Position numbers and translations under genes: made by a program. Of a stretch of DNA of 15,503 nt, positions 1 to 7,804 are shown piece after piece; positions within the stretch are counted from its first letter, which is position 1, and each line of letters opens with the position of its first letter. The stretch is taken from contig SVTU01000019.1 of assembly GCA_015063655.1 (NCBI GenBank), positions 1-15,503 of the forward strand, read 5' to 3'. This DNA comes from Oscillospiraceae bacterium (lineage in GTDB: Bacteria; Bacillota; Clostridia; Oscillospirales; CAG-272). The notes under the pieces were generated by a model. The model searched no databases. It was not told the DNA's origin and saw only the letters and a program-made list of their open reading frames with translations.

Positions 1-1819
1 AAGAATAGCCCGCCTCCAACATACAACGGAAGAGAGCGGATGGCCCCGTGTGTCGAGTATCTCTCTGCTGTCTCACTGCCGCCAGGGACGCTACAGATTG
101 CTCGTGTGCCAAGCGGTAATCGGCAGGAAGCTGACGGTTGGCGTAAAAATACGCCTTACCGTTTACGTATCGGACATGAGACTTACCGTGACGCGATGAT
201 GTATATTCCGGCTTTTCCGCATATGCAAAGTACACCATATCAGCAAACATTTCCACGGTGGGCGAGGTAATCTCACGCACGGACCAATAGTACTGAGCAC
301 CGTCATTCTCGTGCAGTTGAATGCCGAGAAAGCCCTTGCCACGAAGTAATTCCTCGCTCGGCTGTGTGGAAAGACCGGGAATCTCCCGTCCATCCGCCAT
401 CAGCACGTATTTCAAATTCAGTTCGTTCATCAAACGGCGGAATTCTCGCCATACCTGCTCGTTGATGGTTCGTGTGCCCGACCAACGGTAGGTAGGACGA
501 ATCGTCACAAGATCACCTACGTGATTGGCAAGATACCACGACAGATACTCCTCCATACTTTCCCTATCCTGATGAACGTAGATCATATCTCCCGTGCCCG
601 TGATGACACGGTCTTGAGTCTTTTGTACAATTCGCTGAACAGTTCCCTCTACCGCACCGCCATCCCACGCAAGGCGGAAGGAGGCATTCTCACAAGGCTC
701 TTCGCAATCGAGAAGCATACCGTGCAAGCCCTTCGCACGGAAAAGCCATTCCTTCTTACCCGAAAGCTTGCCGTCGGGGCACGAAAGAGTGACACGCATG
801 TTCTGCTTTGCCGTCTTGATGAGGACACGAGCCTTACCGCCCGCAGGCGCGGCCTGTGAAACAGAGAGAACCGAAAGCTCGGCATCAGGCTGTTCGATCA
901 CACCCACCTCATAGAGAGTATAGGGCAGAGGCTCGTGATAATCCGAGATCAGTTCATACGTAAGAAGGTTGTCCTTTTGCAGGTACTTGGAAGGCAATGA
1001 TATTTCCCATTCGGAATGGCGGTGTGATCGCTCGAACACCTCACCCGTAAAAATAACCTTGCCGTTCAGGCGTACACGGAATTCGGGCCACTCCTTGCGG
1101 CTGATGTACTGTGCCGCCCAATCCAAGTGGTTCTTATCGGACACACTTTCGTTAAATGAGGGCAATAGATTTTGCCCATTGCCGCAAAGCATGGGAGTCT
1201 CGATATAGCACTCACCCTTATAGCCGATACCTTCAACGAATACGCCGACGTGGGCAGTATTGGCGGGAATCTCAATTTCCTTTAGAAACTCACGCCCCGT
1301 ATACGTTCCCTCTTCTATGGGCAACACGTAGGAAATATCCGCGGGGGCGTACACACAACGGGAATCCACGCCATCCTTTTGCAAGCGCACGTCAACACGC
1401 ATTTGCAAAAAGCCCTTTCCCAAAATGCTAAGATTTTTGGCGGAGACACTCAAGCCCATCGTCCAAGCGGTGGGCACGCTGTGCATTTTGAGATAGGACA
1501 GCTTGGGCGGCCACATGATCTTTTTGTATATCCGCTTGAGATAGTCCTCATGCTTTTTGCAAGAAATCGACAGACAGTAGCGGTCACGGATGGCGTGCTT
1601 GGTGTCAAGCCCATCCGTCAGCATGCGATACATAAACGGTCCGTCAGGCTCGTCCTTCCACATATAATACTGCTCTGTCTCGCCCACCGTAAACAGGCGG
1701 TAGGCCGTGTTCTCCTTGCGGTCGCATGAAAAGGCAACGTCAAAGCCCTTGCCGTGAGGGCGCAGGGTATGTCCCGACTCCTTACCGTCATAGATCGGTG
1801 TGTATACTTCAAAGCTCAT
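1..1819 (-). CDS. Large hypothetical protein, possibly carbohydrate-active (partial, 3' end beyond left edge)
   Basis: Reading the minus strand from the ATG at 1819 gives 606 codons with no stop, and the frame is still open at base 1, so the C-terminus lies outside the window. The start is set by GGGGAGG about 8 bases upstream and by a promoter at 1854-1882. No signal peptide or membrane segment is visible, so the protein is probably cytoplasmic. Roughly the first 400 residues are rich in alternating aromatic/polar stretches that suggest beta-sandwich domains. From about residue 405 (GTGDMIYVHQ) the pattern looks more like an alpha/beta barrel, with W/Y/D/E-rich motifs such as LKYVLMADGREIPG (near 470) and FLGIQLHENDGAQYYW (near 500). 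I do not recognise the family. The divergent partner looks like a glycoside hydrolase, so a role in glycan handling is plausible but inferred. All other-frame ORFs on both strands under this region are shadows. Confidence 0.85.
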   Translation of the reverse strand, partial: MSFEVYTPIYDGKESGHTLRPHGKGFDVAFSCDRKENTAYRLFTVGETEQYYMWKDEPDGPFMYRMLTDGLDTKHAIRDRYCLSISCKKHEDYLKRIYKKIMWPPKLSYLKMHSVPTAWTMGLSVSAKNLSILGKGFLQMRVDVRLQKDGVDSRCVYAPADISYVLPIEEGTYTGREFLKEIEIPANTAHVGVFVEGIGYKGECYIETPMLCGNGQNLLPSFNESVSDKNHLDWAAQYISRKEWPEFRVRLNGKVIFTGEVFERSHRHSEWEISLPSKYLQKDNLLTYELISDYHEPLPYTLYEVGVIEQPDAELSVLSVSQAAPAGGKARVLIKTAKQNMRVTLSCPDGKLSGKKEWLFRAKGLHGMLLDCEEPCENASFRLAWDGGAVEGTVQRIVQKTQDRVITGTGDMIYVHQDRESMEEYLSWYLANHVGDLVTIRPTYRWSGTRTINEQVWREFRRLMNELNLKYVLMADGREIPGLSTQPSEELLRGKGFLGIQLHENDGAQYYWSVREITSPTVEMFADMVYFAYAEKPEYTSSRHGKSHVRYVNGKAYFYANRQLPADYRLAHEQSVASLAAVRQQRDTRHTGPSALFRCMLEAGYS

Positions 1820-1853
1820 GATATTTCCTCCCCATAATAGATCTTACAACGTC

Positions 1854-1882
1854 ATTATACCTTTTCTTTTCTCAAATTGCAA
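1854..1882 (-). promoter_or_regulatory. Promoter for the minus-strand large hypothetical gene
   Basis: On the minus strand TTGCAA (1882-1877) and TATAAT (1859-1854) are separated by 17 bases, upstream of the ATG at 1819. The -10 box is a perfect sigma-A consensus. The -35 box is one arm of the palindrome at 1877-1892. Confidence 0.7.
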
Positions 1883-1892
1883 GAGCTTGCAA
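1877..1892. promoter_or_regulatory. Candidate operator: 7-2-7 inverted repeat over the minus promoter -35
   Basis: TTGCAAG-AG-CTTGCAA is a perfect 7-bp inverted repeat with a 2-base centre. One arm coincides with the -35 box of the minus-strand promoter, so a bound protein would compete with RNA polymerase. The spacing suits a homodimeric regulator, but none is encoded next to it in this window. Confidence 0.45.
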
Positions 1893-1896
1893 GATG

Positions 1897-1924
1897 TTTA
1901 CATAATTTCCAAGATTGTTATACT
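1897..1924 (+). promoter_or_regulatory. Possible upstream (distal) promoter of the glycoside-hydrolase-like gene
   Basis: TTTACA (1897-1902) and TATACT (1919-1924) are 16 bases apart on the plus strand. Both are good matches to sigma-A boxes. A second set lies about 55 bases downstream, so the gene may have tandem promoters, or only one may be active. Confidence 0.35.
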
Positions 1925-1926
1925 TT

Positions 1927-1939
1927 CGAAAATTTTTCG
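1927..1939. promoter_or_regulatory. Small A/T palindrome in the divergent intergenic region
   Basis: CGAAAA-T-TTTTCG is a perfect 6-1-6 inverted repeat midway between the two divergent promoters. It could be an operator. At this A/T content chance cannot be excluded. Confidence 0.25.
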
Positions 1940-1951
1940 TAAGAAAGAGAC

Positions 1952-1979
1952 TTGACTTTCTGCCTCGCTGTGTTATACT
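1952..1979 (+). promoter_or_regulatory. Main promoter of the glycoside-hydrolase-like gene
   Basis: TTGACT (1952-1957) and TATACT (1974-1979) with a 16-base spacer lie just upstream of the ATG at 2012. The inverted repeat TTATAC-TGAAC-GTATAA (1973-1989) overlaps the -10 box and the expected transcription start, a usual place for a repressor site. Confidence 0.6.
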
Positions 1980-2011
1980 GAACGTATAAAGAAAAAAGTA
2001 AGGAGACTTTT

Positions 2012-4030
2012 ATGAAGCTCATTCAACGTTTTGGCTCGGGATCTCAGTATCAACAGAATTACATAGATCATTTTATTTCCTTCCATAAGCAATACCCCTA
2101 CTCCTTTGACGAGGTGTGGCTCGCCACCGATTACGGCTATCCCCCGATCTCGGTCCACAAGGAGCATGCCCGTCTTCTCGGCGAGGCGGCCGAGAGGCTG
2201 CGCCGTGAGGGGATCGGCGTGTCTCTGCAGCTCAGCAACAGCATCGGTCACGGGCAGTATTCCTGCAAGAATGACTGCACGGGGCTTTGCGCGCCCGAGG
2301 TGAATGCACGCCGCTTAGTGGGACACGACGGCGTGACGGCAGACTATTGCTTCTGCTGGAACGGTGAGGTATTTCGTCGGTATATTGTGGACGAGGTCAC
2401 GGCATACGTCAGTGCCATACACCCCAACGATCTCTTTATTGACGACGACTTCCGCCCCACCAATCACGCTCCCGTCAATTTCGGTTGCTTCTGCGATTCG
2501 TGCATAGCTGACTTCAATGCCAAGCACAGTTTGTCCTTAGGGCGTGAGGAGCTTGTCAGCCGCTGCTACCGTGATCCCGATTTCCGCATGCTGTGGATCG
2601 GCTTCGTTCGCGATGGACTTTCGGGCTTGATGGGCGAGATCTGTGAAGCCGTTCGCAAAGCCTCTCCCGAAACCCGTGTCGGTCTTCAGGGCGGTGCTCA
2701 CGGTGCTTACCGAGGGTACGGCAACGGGTATCTGTTTGACGTAATGCATCGCATCACAGGCCACAAGCCTGCTTGGCGAGGCGGCGGAGGCTTCTACGAG
2801 GACAGCAACCCGAACAGAGTGTTCGCTAAAATCCATTCCATCGCCTATCAGAATTCCATTTTGCCCTCTTACGTCACCATGCGCTGTCCCGAGATCGAAA
2901 ATCTCCCCTTCTCCGTTTTTGGCAAATCCCCTGCGGGCACGGCCCTTGAAACGGCCCTTGGCCTCGCATCGGGCAATACGGACGTCAGCTACTCCATGAT
3001 GATGAACGTCAACGAGACAGTGGATTTCTACGGTCAGTATTTTCGCCTGTTCTCCGAGCAGCGTGCCTATTACGAAGCTCTTGCCGAGGTTTCGGAGAGG
3101 ACAACGGCAACAGGTCTTGTATACGGCATGTCAAAGCATATTGCCCGCATGCCCCTTGATGAGGGAGACGATTTTTCCGATCTGTCAGAGCCGTACAAAT
3201 GCTCGGATATGCTGTGGCGCTGTGCCATGCCCGTGTGCTTTGACGACAACGGCAAGGACACCGTACTGCTTCACCCCACCGCCATACGAAGCATGACGGA
3301 TGCTGAGCTTGATGCTCTGCTTACCCGCAACGTCATCACCGACGGCCTTGGGTTGGCCATGATCAATAAGCGTGGCTTTGATACGGGCGCACAAGCCGCC
3401 CCCATGTCTCACAGCGATCTTCTCTTCCTCTCCGAGCGAGTTCTGCCCCATAAAGCTCAGCCGAAATATAACCGTGAATTGCTGACCGTCAGCTCGTTTG
3501 CCAAGGGAGACAGCTTCCCAAGCTATCTGCACACGCTCGACGACACAGCCGAAATACTCGGCACCTACCAAAGCAATCCTGCCCTCCCCCCCTTTATGCC
3601 CGATGGGCAATACCCCTACGGCGTTGCCACCGCCATTCTACACCCCAAGCAGGGCGGCAGGCTTGCCATCTTTACCTACGGACTGTGGAAGGGCAACGTC
3701 CCCTCTGTACAGCGTGACCGCATTCTCGACGTATGCGCCTATATGGGCTCACCGCTCTCTGCCCGTGTCGTCTCGCTCCACCAAGCCGTGATGTACGTTC
3801 GTGCCGACAAGGAAACGGGCAAGACACGTGCCGTGTCTGTCTGCAACCCCACCATCGGTGCGGCAAGCGGTATCACACTGGAGATCAAGTCCCCCGCCTC
3901 GGAGCATTTCGTCTTTATGGGTCAGTACGGCCCTTCATGCGTACTTGATTTTCAAAAGGACGGTGACACCTACCGTGTGACGCTTCCCGAGCTTGCTCCC
4001 TATTCGCTCGGTACGGTCTTTTGCCGTTAA
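2012..4030 (+). CDS. Putative TIM-barrel glycoside-hydrolase-like protein
   Basis: This 672-residue protein has no signal peptide, so it is probably cytoplasmic. AGGAG (2001-2005) precedes the ATG at good spacing. The N-terminal ~350 residues read as a TIM barrel: an early FDEVWLATDYGYPP strand, then GVSLQLSNSIGH (69-80), LFIDDDFRP (141-149) and a cysteine cluster CFCDSC (C159, C161, C164), with DYCFCW (C113, C115) upstream. An acidic strand end followed by a C-x-C-x-x-C cluster is known from GH42-like and 'hypothetical glycosyl hydrolase' barrel families. The middle part (TVLLHPTAIRSMTDAELDALL, then DGLGLAMINKRGFD) resembles the amidotransferase-like second domain of GH42 enzymes. The last ~70 residues look like a small beta domain. 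The substrate is unknown and the catalytic acids are not assigned. It is divergent from the large minus-strand gene and probably co-regulated with it. Confidence 0.7.
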   Translation: MKLIQRFGSGSQYQQNYIDHFISFHKQYPYSFDEVWLATDYGYPPISVHKEHARLLGEAAERLRREGIGVSLQLSNSIGHGQYSCKNDCTGLCAPEVNARRLVGHDGVTADYCFCWNGEVFRRYIVDEVTAYVSAIHPNDLFIDDDFRPTNHAPVNFGCFCDSCIADFNAKHSLSLGREELVSRCYRDPDFRMLWIGFVRDGLSGLMGEICEAVRKASPETRVGLQGGAHGAYRGYGNGYLFDVMHRITGHKPAWRGGGGFYEDSNPNRVFAKIHSIAYQNSILPSYVTMRCPEIENLPFSVFGKSPAGTALETALGLASGNTDVSYSMMMNVNETVDFYGQYFRLFSEQRAYYEALAEVSERTTATGLVYGMSKHIARMPLDEGDDFSDLSEPYKCSDMLWRCAMPVCFDDNGKDTVLLHPTAIRSMTDAELDALLTRNVITDGLGLAMINKRGFDTGAQAAPMSHSDLLFLSERVLPHKAQPKYNRELLTVSSFAKGDSFPSYLHTLDDTAEILGTYQSNPALPPFMPDGQYPYGVATAILHPKQGGRLAIFTYGLWKGNVPSVQRDRILDVCAYMGSPLSARVVSLHQAVMYVRADKETGKTRAVSVCNPTIGAASGITLEIKSPASEHFVFMGQYGPSCVLDFQKDGDTYRVTLPELAPYSLGTVFCR

Positions 4031-4042
4031 CCTAGCATAGAA

Positions 4043-4088
4043 CGAACACGCCACACAGGCTTTGGCCTGTGTGGCGTGTTCGCTTTTT
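4043..4088 (+). terminator. Strong intrinsic terminator
   Basis: A perfect 18-bp stem (4043-4060 with 4065-4082) closes a TTTG loop and is followed by CTTTTTG. It lies 12 bases after the stop of the glycoside-hydrolase-like gene. On the opposite strand no T-run follows, so it acts mainly on the plus strand. Confidence 0.9.
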
Positions 4089-4152
4089 GAGAAAAGAATA
4101 ATCCCTTTTTGTATTCTCTTGTCCATTTCTTCCTTTTTTTGCTAAAATACTC

Positions 4153-4180
4153 TTTACAACCTGCAAAAATATGGTAAAAT
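4153..4180 (+). promoter_or_regulatory. Promoter of the ABC transporter gene
   Basis: TTTACA (4153-4158) and TAAAAT (4175-4180) are 16 bases apart. The -10 box overlaps an in-frame ATG at 4179, so that codon would be at or before the transcription start. This supports the downstream start at 4239. Confidence 0.6.
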
Positions 4181-4238
4181 GAAAGGTAGAAGTATGCCGT
4201 CGTGCGACGTGGCCAAAGAAATGAGTTGGAGGATTCGT

Positions 4239-7238
4239 ATGATCACCATAACCAATTTGACAAAGATCTACCGCTCGAAAAAGCGGAGCGTTTGCCGTGC
4301 CCTGCATCAAGTCAATCTAACGCTTCCCGATGCGGGATTGGTCTTTGTTTTGGGAAAGAGCGGAAGCGGCAAATCCACGCTGCTCAATCTGATCGGCGGT
4401 CTTGACAGCATCACCGAGGGACGGATCGTGGTGGATGGCAACGATCTCTCCGCCTTTCGGGAAAAGGATTTTTGCAATTACCGCAACACGCATATCGGCT
4501 TTATCTTTCAGGATTACCACCTGATAGACGAGCTGACGGTCTACGACAATATCGTTTTGTCGCTGAACCTGCGCCGCATTGAGGATGGCGACAAGGTGCG
4601 GGCTGCATTGGAAAAGGTGGATCTTGCGGGCTATGAGGACCGCTATCCCGGTGAGCTGAGCGGCGGAGAGCGACAAAGGATCGCCATAGCACGTGCCATC
4701 GTGAAAAATCCAAGGGTCATTTTGGCAGACGAGCCTACGGGCAATCTGGATACCGTCACGGCAACCGCCATTACCAAGCTTTTGCGTGACTTATCCAAGA
4801 GCTGCTTGATCCTTGTGGTATCGCATAATCTGTATGATGCCGACAAGTACGCAGACCGTATCATTGAGCTGTCACACGGTCATATTGTGGCAGACCGCAC
4901 ACGAAACCCCGACTTTCTCGACGAGGTCTCCCTGCAGAACGGTGCGTTGATCTACCCCGCAGGGCTGGCGCTTTCGGAGAAGGATGTATGCCTAATCAAC
5001 CAAAACAAGCAAGCGGAGCTCCTGCGAAAGACCGATAAATTCTCCCCTACCCCCAAGCAAGCGGATAACAAGCAGAGGGTGGCCATTGAGAATAAGAGTC
5101 TTTCGCTTCGCAAGTCGCTTCGCCTATCGGGACTGTTCTTGAGGAATAAAAAGCTGGCCATCGCCCTTTCGGCGTTTATGGTTGCCGTTATTATGATCAT
5201 CATGGCCTTGGCGCAGACCATCATCCATTTTGATGCGGGCAAGACACTGAGCAAGGAATTGGCAAAGTCCGAGCAAAGCTCTCTCCTGATGAATAAAACG
5301 GTGGACGATGAGCTGCAGGCACTAACACAGCTCAATGCCCTGGGCAGGTTGAACCCCGAGGATATCGAAGCGTTTTACGAAGCAGGCTATAGAGGATCCA
5401 TCTATCAAGGACTTTCCCTCAGCATCCCGCTGGCGGAGTCCAACGTCATGCGCGGAAGGAAAGGCGTTTTGTTTTCCCAAAGCCCCTATATCCGCCAAAC
5501 GATCGCAACGCTGGTGGTGGACGATGCCTTTTTGGAGGATGCCTTCGGTGAGATCGAATATTGCGCCAAAAGAAGTAATCCTCACCCGCAGGGTGTGATC
5601 ATCACCGATTATGTGGCAGATGCGATCCTGCTAAGGCCCAATTACATAGGCAAGAACTACGCCCACCTGATCCAATGGGGATATGCCTTCTCAAGCGGTT
5701 GGACGCAGGACGTTTTTATCATTAACGGTATCATCAAAACAGATTATAAGGAAAAGCACGGAGCGTTGCTTGACAAGATGGAGAATAATCCGTCACTGTC
5801 TGCGACCGAGCTCTATGAGGATTCGGATTTTCAAGCCTTTTTGCAGGACGTCTATGAGCGTCTTGGCTATTCCTATACCACGAATACACACTTTTTAGAG
5901 GAGTATATCGCTGCCGAGAGTTGGATGTATCCAAGCTATTACCATCTTTCCTTTCGGAACGCCGTGGGGCAAGATGCATCAAGCTATCACATCTGCAGCA
6001 GCCGTGACAACGGAAGCGTTGAGCTACCCTACAATCACACATGGCGCTACACAAGGACAGCGCCCAATATCCCCGAGGGGGCAAAATATATACGTGTATC
6101 TTACTATAAGAACTGGATCAAAAAGCTGACCGTAGAGCTGTACGGCACAGAGCAGACCTATCCGATCTTGGCCTTTGATCACGGAACGCCCCTGGGCGAG
6201 GACGTGTTTATGCACAACGGCGGACATACCCTGAAGGCCACGGGGGATCTGCACATAACGGGCTCCGAGACAGACTATTACGTATCGGACTATATTGAAA
6301 TTCCCGAGGGGGCGGAGATCACCTCCTTCCTCACCATCGCAGCGCAGGACCGTGCTTACTGCTCCTTTTATGACGGGGAGAAAAACTATCTTTCCTCCGA
6401 GATCGCTCCTCGTGTGATTGACGAGGGCAGCGAGCGCACCGTGTATCTGCCGATGCAGCTGTATGCACAGATCTTCCCCGAACGTGTCGAGGCAGGCGGC
6501 ACGGATTGGGCAGAGGATTTTGTCCCGCATCGGGAAACGCTTTCGCACTTTGCCTTTTGGGATGTGAAAAAGGAGTCTCCTCTCTTTGAGGAAACGGTCA
6601 CGGTCAAGCTGACGAATGCCAACACATTGACCCTATCGGACGATTTGTTTTCGCTGTTCTACAAGGATTCGGTCTTCCCCGTTGCCCTGTATTTTGACGG
6701 AGAAGAGGGACTTGGGCAGGCGGTGGAGGTGGCCGACGGTATGCAATATGAATTTCAAAGCATCCTGATCGAGGCCATTCATACCATGACCCGTGCGGTT
6801 GAGGTGTTTGTTCCCATCTTCGAGCTGGTGGCGATCTTCCTGTGCTTGGGCGTGGTGTTTATTCTGGTCAACTTTGCCACGAGGATGATCAAGGATAAGC
6901 TTCACGAGATCGGTATCCTCAAGGCGATCGGCACTCACAACAAAACGGTTGGCGTTGTCTTTGGCTTGCATATCATGCTGATCGCCATCCTGACAAGCAT
7001 ACTGATGACGGTGGGATACTACGTCTTCATCGGGATAGCGAATGACGTCCTGATCGAATCACTTTCAAGGCTGGCTCCCACACACGTAATGCTTGACCTG
7101 GACTTCCTGACCTTCAAGCTGCCCGTGGCGTTGTTCAATTGCCTGCTGATCTTCCTGCTTTCGATCCTCTCCTTGGCCCTTCCCATGATCAAGATCAAGC
7201 GCATCAAGCCCGTCAAGATCATCAAAACGAAGGAATAA
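4239..7238 (+). CDS. ABC transporter, ATPase fused to MacB/FtsX-type permease
   Basis: The gene encodes 999 residues from the ATG at 4239, which has GGAGG 5 bases upstream. An in-frame ATG at 4179 is rejected because it sits in the promoter. The N-terminal ATPase shows Walker A GKSGSGKST (39-47), Q91, signature LSGGERQR (140-147), Walker B VILADEP (160-166) and H196. This places it in the LolD/MacB class. A charged linker (~230-300) leads to TM1 (~306-329), an extracytoplasmic domain of over 500 residues, then TM2 (~857-881), TM3 (~904-930) and TM4 (~960-983), the FtsX/MacB topology. Proteins of this class are mechanotransmitters that drive export or extraction of peptides, lipoproteins or toxins at the membrane; the substrate here is unknown. 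The outer domain is unusually large and contains stretches resembling lectin-like jelly-roll modules (see findings). No separate partner permease or two-component system is adjacent. A homodimer is expected. Confidence 0.93.
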   Translation: MITITNLTKIYRSKKRSVCRALHQVNLTLPDAGLVFVLGKSGSGKSTLLNLIGGLDSITEGRIVVDGNDLSAFREKDFCNYRNTHIGFIFQDYHLIDELTVYDNIVLSLNLRRIEDGDKVRAALEKVDLAGYEDRYPGELSGGERQRIAIARAIVKNPRVILADEPTGNLDTVTATAITKLLRDLSKSCLILVVSHNLYDADKYADRIIELSHGHIVADRTRNPDFLDEVSLQNGALIYPAGLALSEKDVCLINQNKQAELLRKTDKFSPTPKQADNKQRVAIENKSLSLRKSLRLSGLFLRNKKLAIALSAFMVAVIMIIMALAQTIIHFDAGKTLSKELAKSEQSSLLMNKTVDDELQALTQLNALGRLNPEDIEAFYEAGYRGSIYQGLSLSIPLAESNVMRGRKGVLFSQSPYIRQTIATLVVDDAFLEDAFGEIEYCAKRSNPHPQGVIITDYVADAILLRPNYIGKNYAHLIQWGYAFSSGWTQDVFIINGIIKTDYKEKHGALLDKMENNPSLSATELYEDSDFQAFLQDVYERLGYSYTTNTHFLEEYIAAESWMYPSYYHLSFRNAVGQDASSYHICSSRDNGSVELPYNHTWRYTRTAPNIPEGAKYIRVSYYKNWIKKLTVELYGTEQTYPILAFDHGTPLGEDVFMHNGGHTLKATGDLHITGSETDYYVSDYIEIPEGAEITSFLTIAAQDRAYCSFYDGEKNYLSSEIAPRVIDEGSERTVYLPMQLYAQIFPERVEAGGTDWAEDFVPHRETLSHFAFWDVKKESPLFEETVTVKLTNANTLTLSDDLFSLFYKDSVFPVALYFDGEEGLGQAVEVADGMQYEFQSILIEAIHTMTRAVEVFVPIFELVAIFLCLGVVFILVNFATRMIKDKLHEIGILKAIGTHNKTVGVVFGLHIMLIAILTSILMTVGYYVFIGIANDVLIESLSRLAPTHVMLDLDFLTFKLPVALFNCLLIFLLSILSLALPMIKIKRIKPVKIIKTKE

Positions 7239-7291
7239 AACCACGCTTTGAGGACGTCCCTTAAACGAAAAAAATCATTTTTATAAAAGCC

Positions 7292-7338
7292 GGACACATC
7301 ACTTGGAGAAAGCTCCAAAATGATGTGTCCGTTTTTTG
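7292..7338 (+). terminator. Terminator of the ABC transporter gene (in repeat A)
   Basis: GGACACATCA pairs with TGATGTGTCC (7321-7330), with an inner TTGGAG/CTCCAA stem, followed by GTTTTTTG. On the other strand the stem is followed by GGCTTTTAT, so weak reverse activity is possible. Confidence 0.85.
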
Positions 7339-7349
7339 TTTATTTGTAG

Positions 7350-7389
7350 GGGCGTTCTTTGAACGCCCGCGGGCGAACACAGTTCGCCC
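7350..7389. repeat. REP-like double palindrome in repeat A
   Basis: Two adjacent hairpins, GGGCGTTC-TTT-GAACGCCC and GGGCGAAC-ACA-GTTCGCCC, lie inside an outer complementary pair TAGGGGCG/CGCCCCTA. The unit could form either two hairpins or one cruciform. The same unit recurs in copies B and C. Palindromes with this GTAGGGGCG opening are, to my knowledge, common between genes in gut Clostridia. Confidence 0.8.
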
Positions 7390-7425
7390 CTACGGAAGTC
7401 TCAAAAAGCCTTGAAAATCAAGGAA

Positions 7426-7514
7426 TTACTTGCTTGCCTCTTCGATAGCAACTGCAACCGCAACGGTCTACTAACCTCGGGGTTGTTACCTGCGCCGATC
7501 AGACCCATCATCTC
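7426..7514 (-). pseudogene. 3' remnant of a GGGtGRT-family gene (copy A, frameshifted)
   Basis: Read on the minus strand this begins VEMMGLIGAGNNP, loses one base relative to copy B, and then continues in another frame to a region equivalent to VAVAVAIEEASK and a stop. The matching terminator (CCTTGA/TCAAGG then CTTTTTG) follows it. It has no start codon or Shine-Dalgarno site of its own. I recognise the C-terminal motif from GGGtGRT-family proteins; that is recall, not a search. Confidence 0.7.
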
Positions 7515-7731
7515 TACGCATCAGGGGCTTTAACTATAGCTTCGAGGTGGATAGCTATAGCCCAAAAGCCTTGCCGCATAAGCATTTTTGATATATTTGC
7601 ATTGCAAAATCTTTATCCGCTGAACACATCGTTTCAAGTTTTGCTGAATGCATTTATATCGCGTTTTAATGTTTTTGCTAATAGGGTTACCGAAAAAACC
7701 GCTGAGCGTTTTCCAATAGCTTATTAATGCC

Positions 7732-7760
7732 TTGACAATTATTTTCTTGTATGCTATAAT
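7732..7760 (+). promoter_or_regulatory. Consensus sigma-A promoter of the lipoprotein gene
   Basis: TTGACA (7732-7737) and TATAAT (7755-7760) with a 17-base spacer and TGC directly before the -10 (extended -10). Both hexamers are perfect consensus, so strong basal transcription is expected. GGAGA (7790-7794) serves the ATG at 7805. Confidence 0.9.
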
Positions 7761-7804
7761 GTGTTGTAAGTCAGCCGTATGATGAGAATGGAGAATGGAT
7801 TTAT

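Larger units (their letters stand above)
7285..7682. repeat. Dispersed direct repeat, copy A
   Basis: This ~398-bp block matches 8535-8932 (copy B) nearly base for base with an offset of 1250-1251. In order it holds: the terminator hairpin 7292-7338; the double palindrome around 7350-7389; a minus-strand terminator hairpin (CCTTGA-AAA-TCAAGG, 7409-7423); an antisense gene tail (7426-7514); and about 165 bp of unassigned sequence with the inverted repeat CTATAGC...GCTATAG. No transposase, terminal inverted repeats or target-site duplication were recognised. It fills most of the gene-free gap 7239-7804. Confidence 0.9.

Noticed and set aside
521..859. Plus-strand and other short ORFs within 1-1819
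   Set aside because: The minus-strand frame from 1819 is open for 606 codons with a promoter and ribosome binding site; these others are shadows on the opposite strand or in other frames.
4179..4238. Upstream in-frame start (20 extra codons) for the ABC transporter
   Set aside because: The ATG overlaps the -10 box of the promoter and has no ribosome binding site, while the ATG at 4239 has GGAGG and the family N-terminus begins there.
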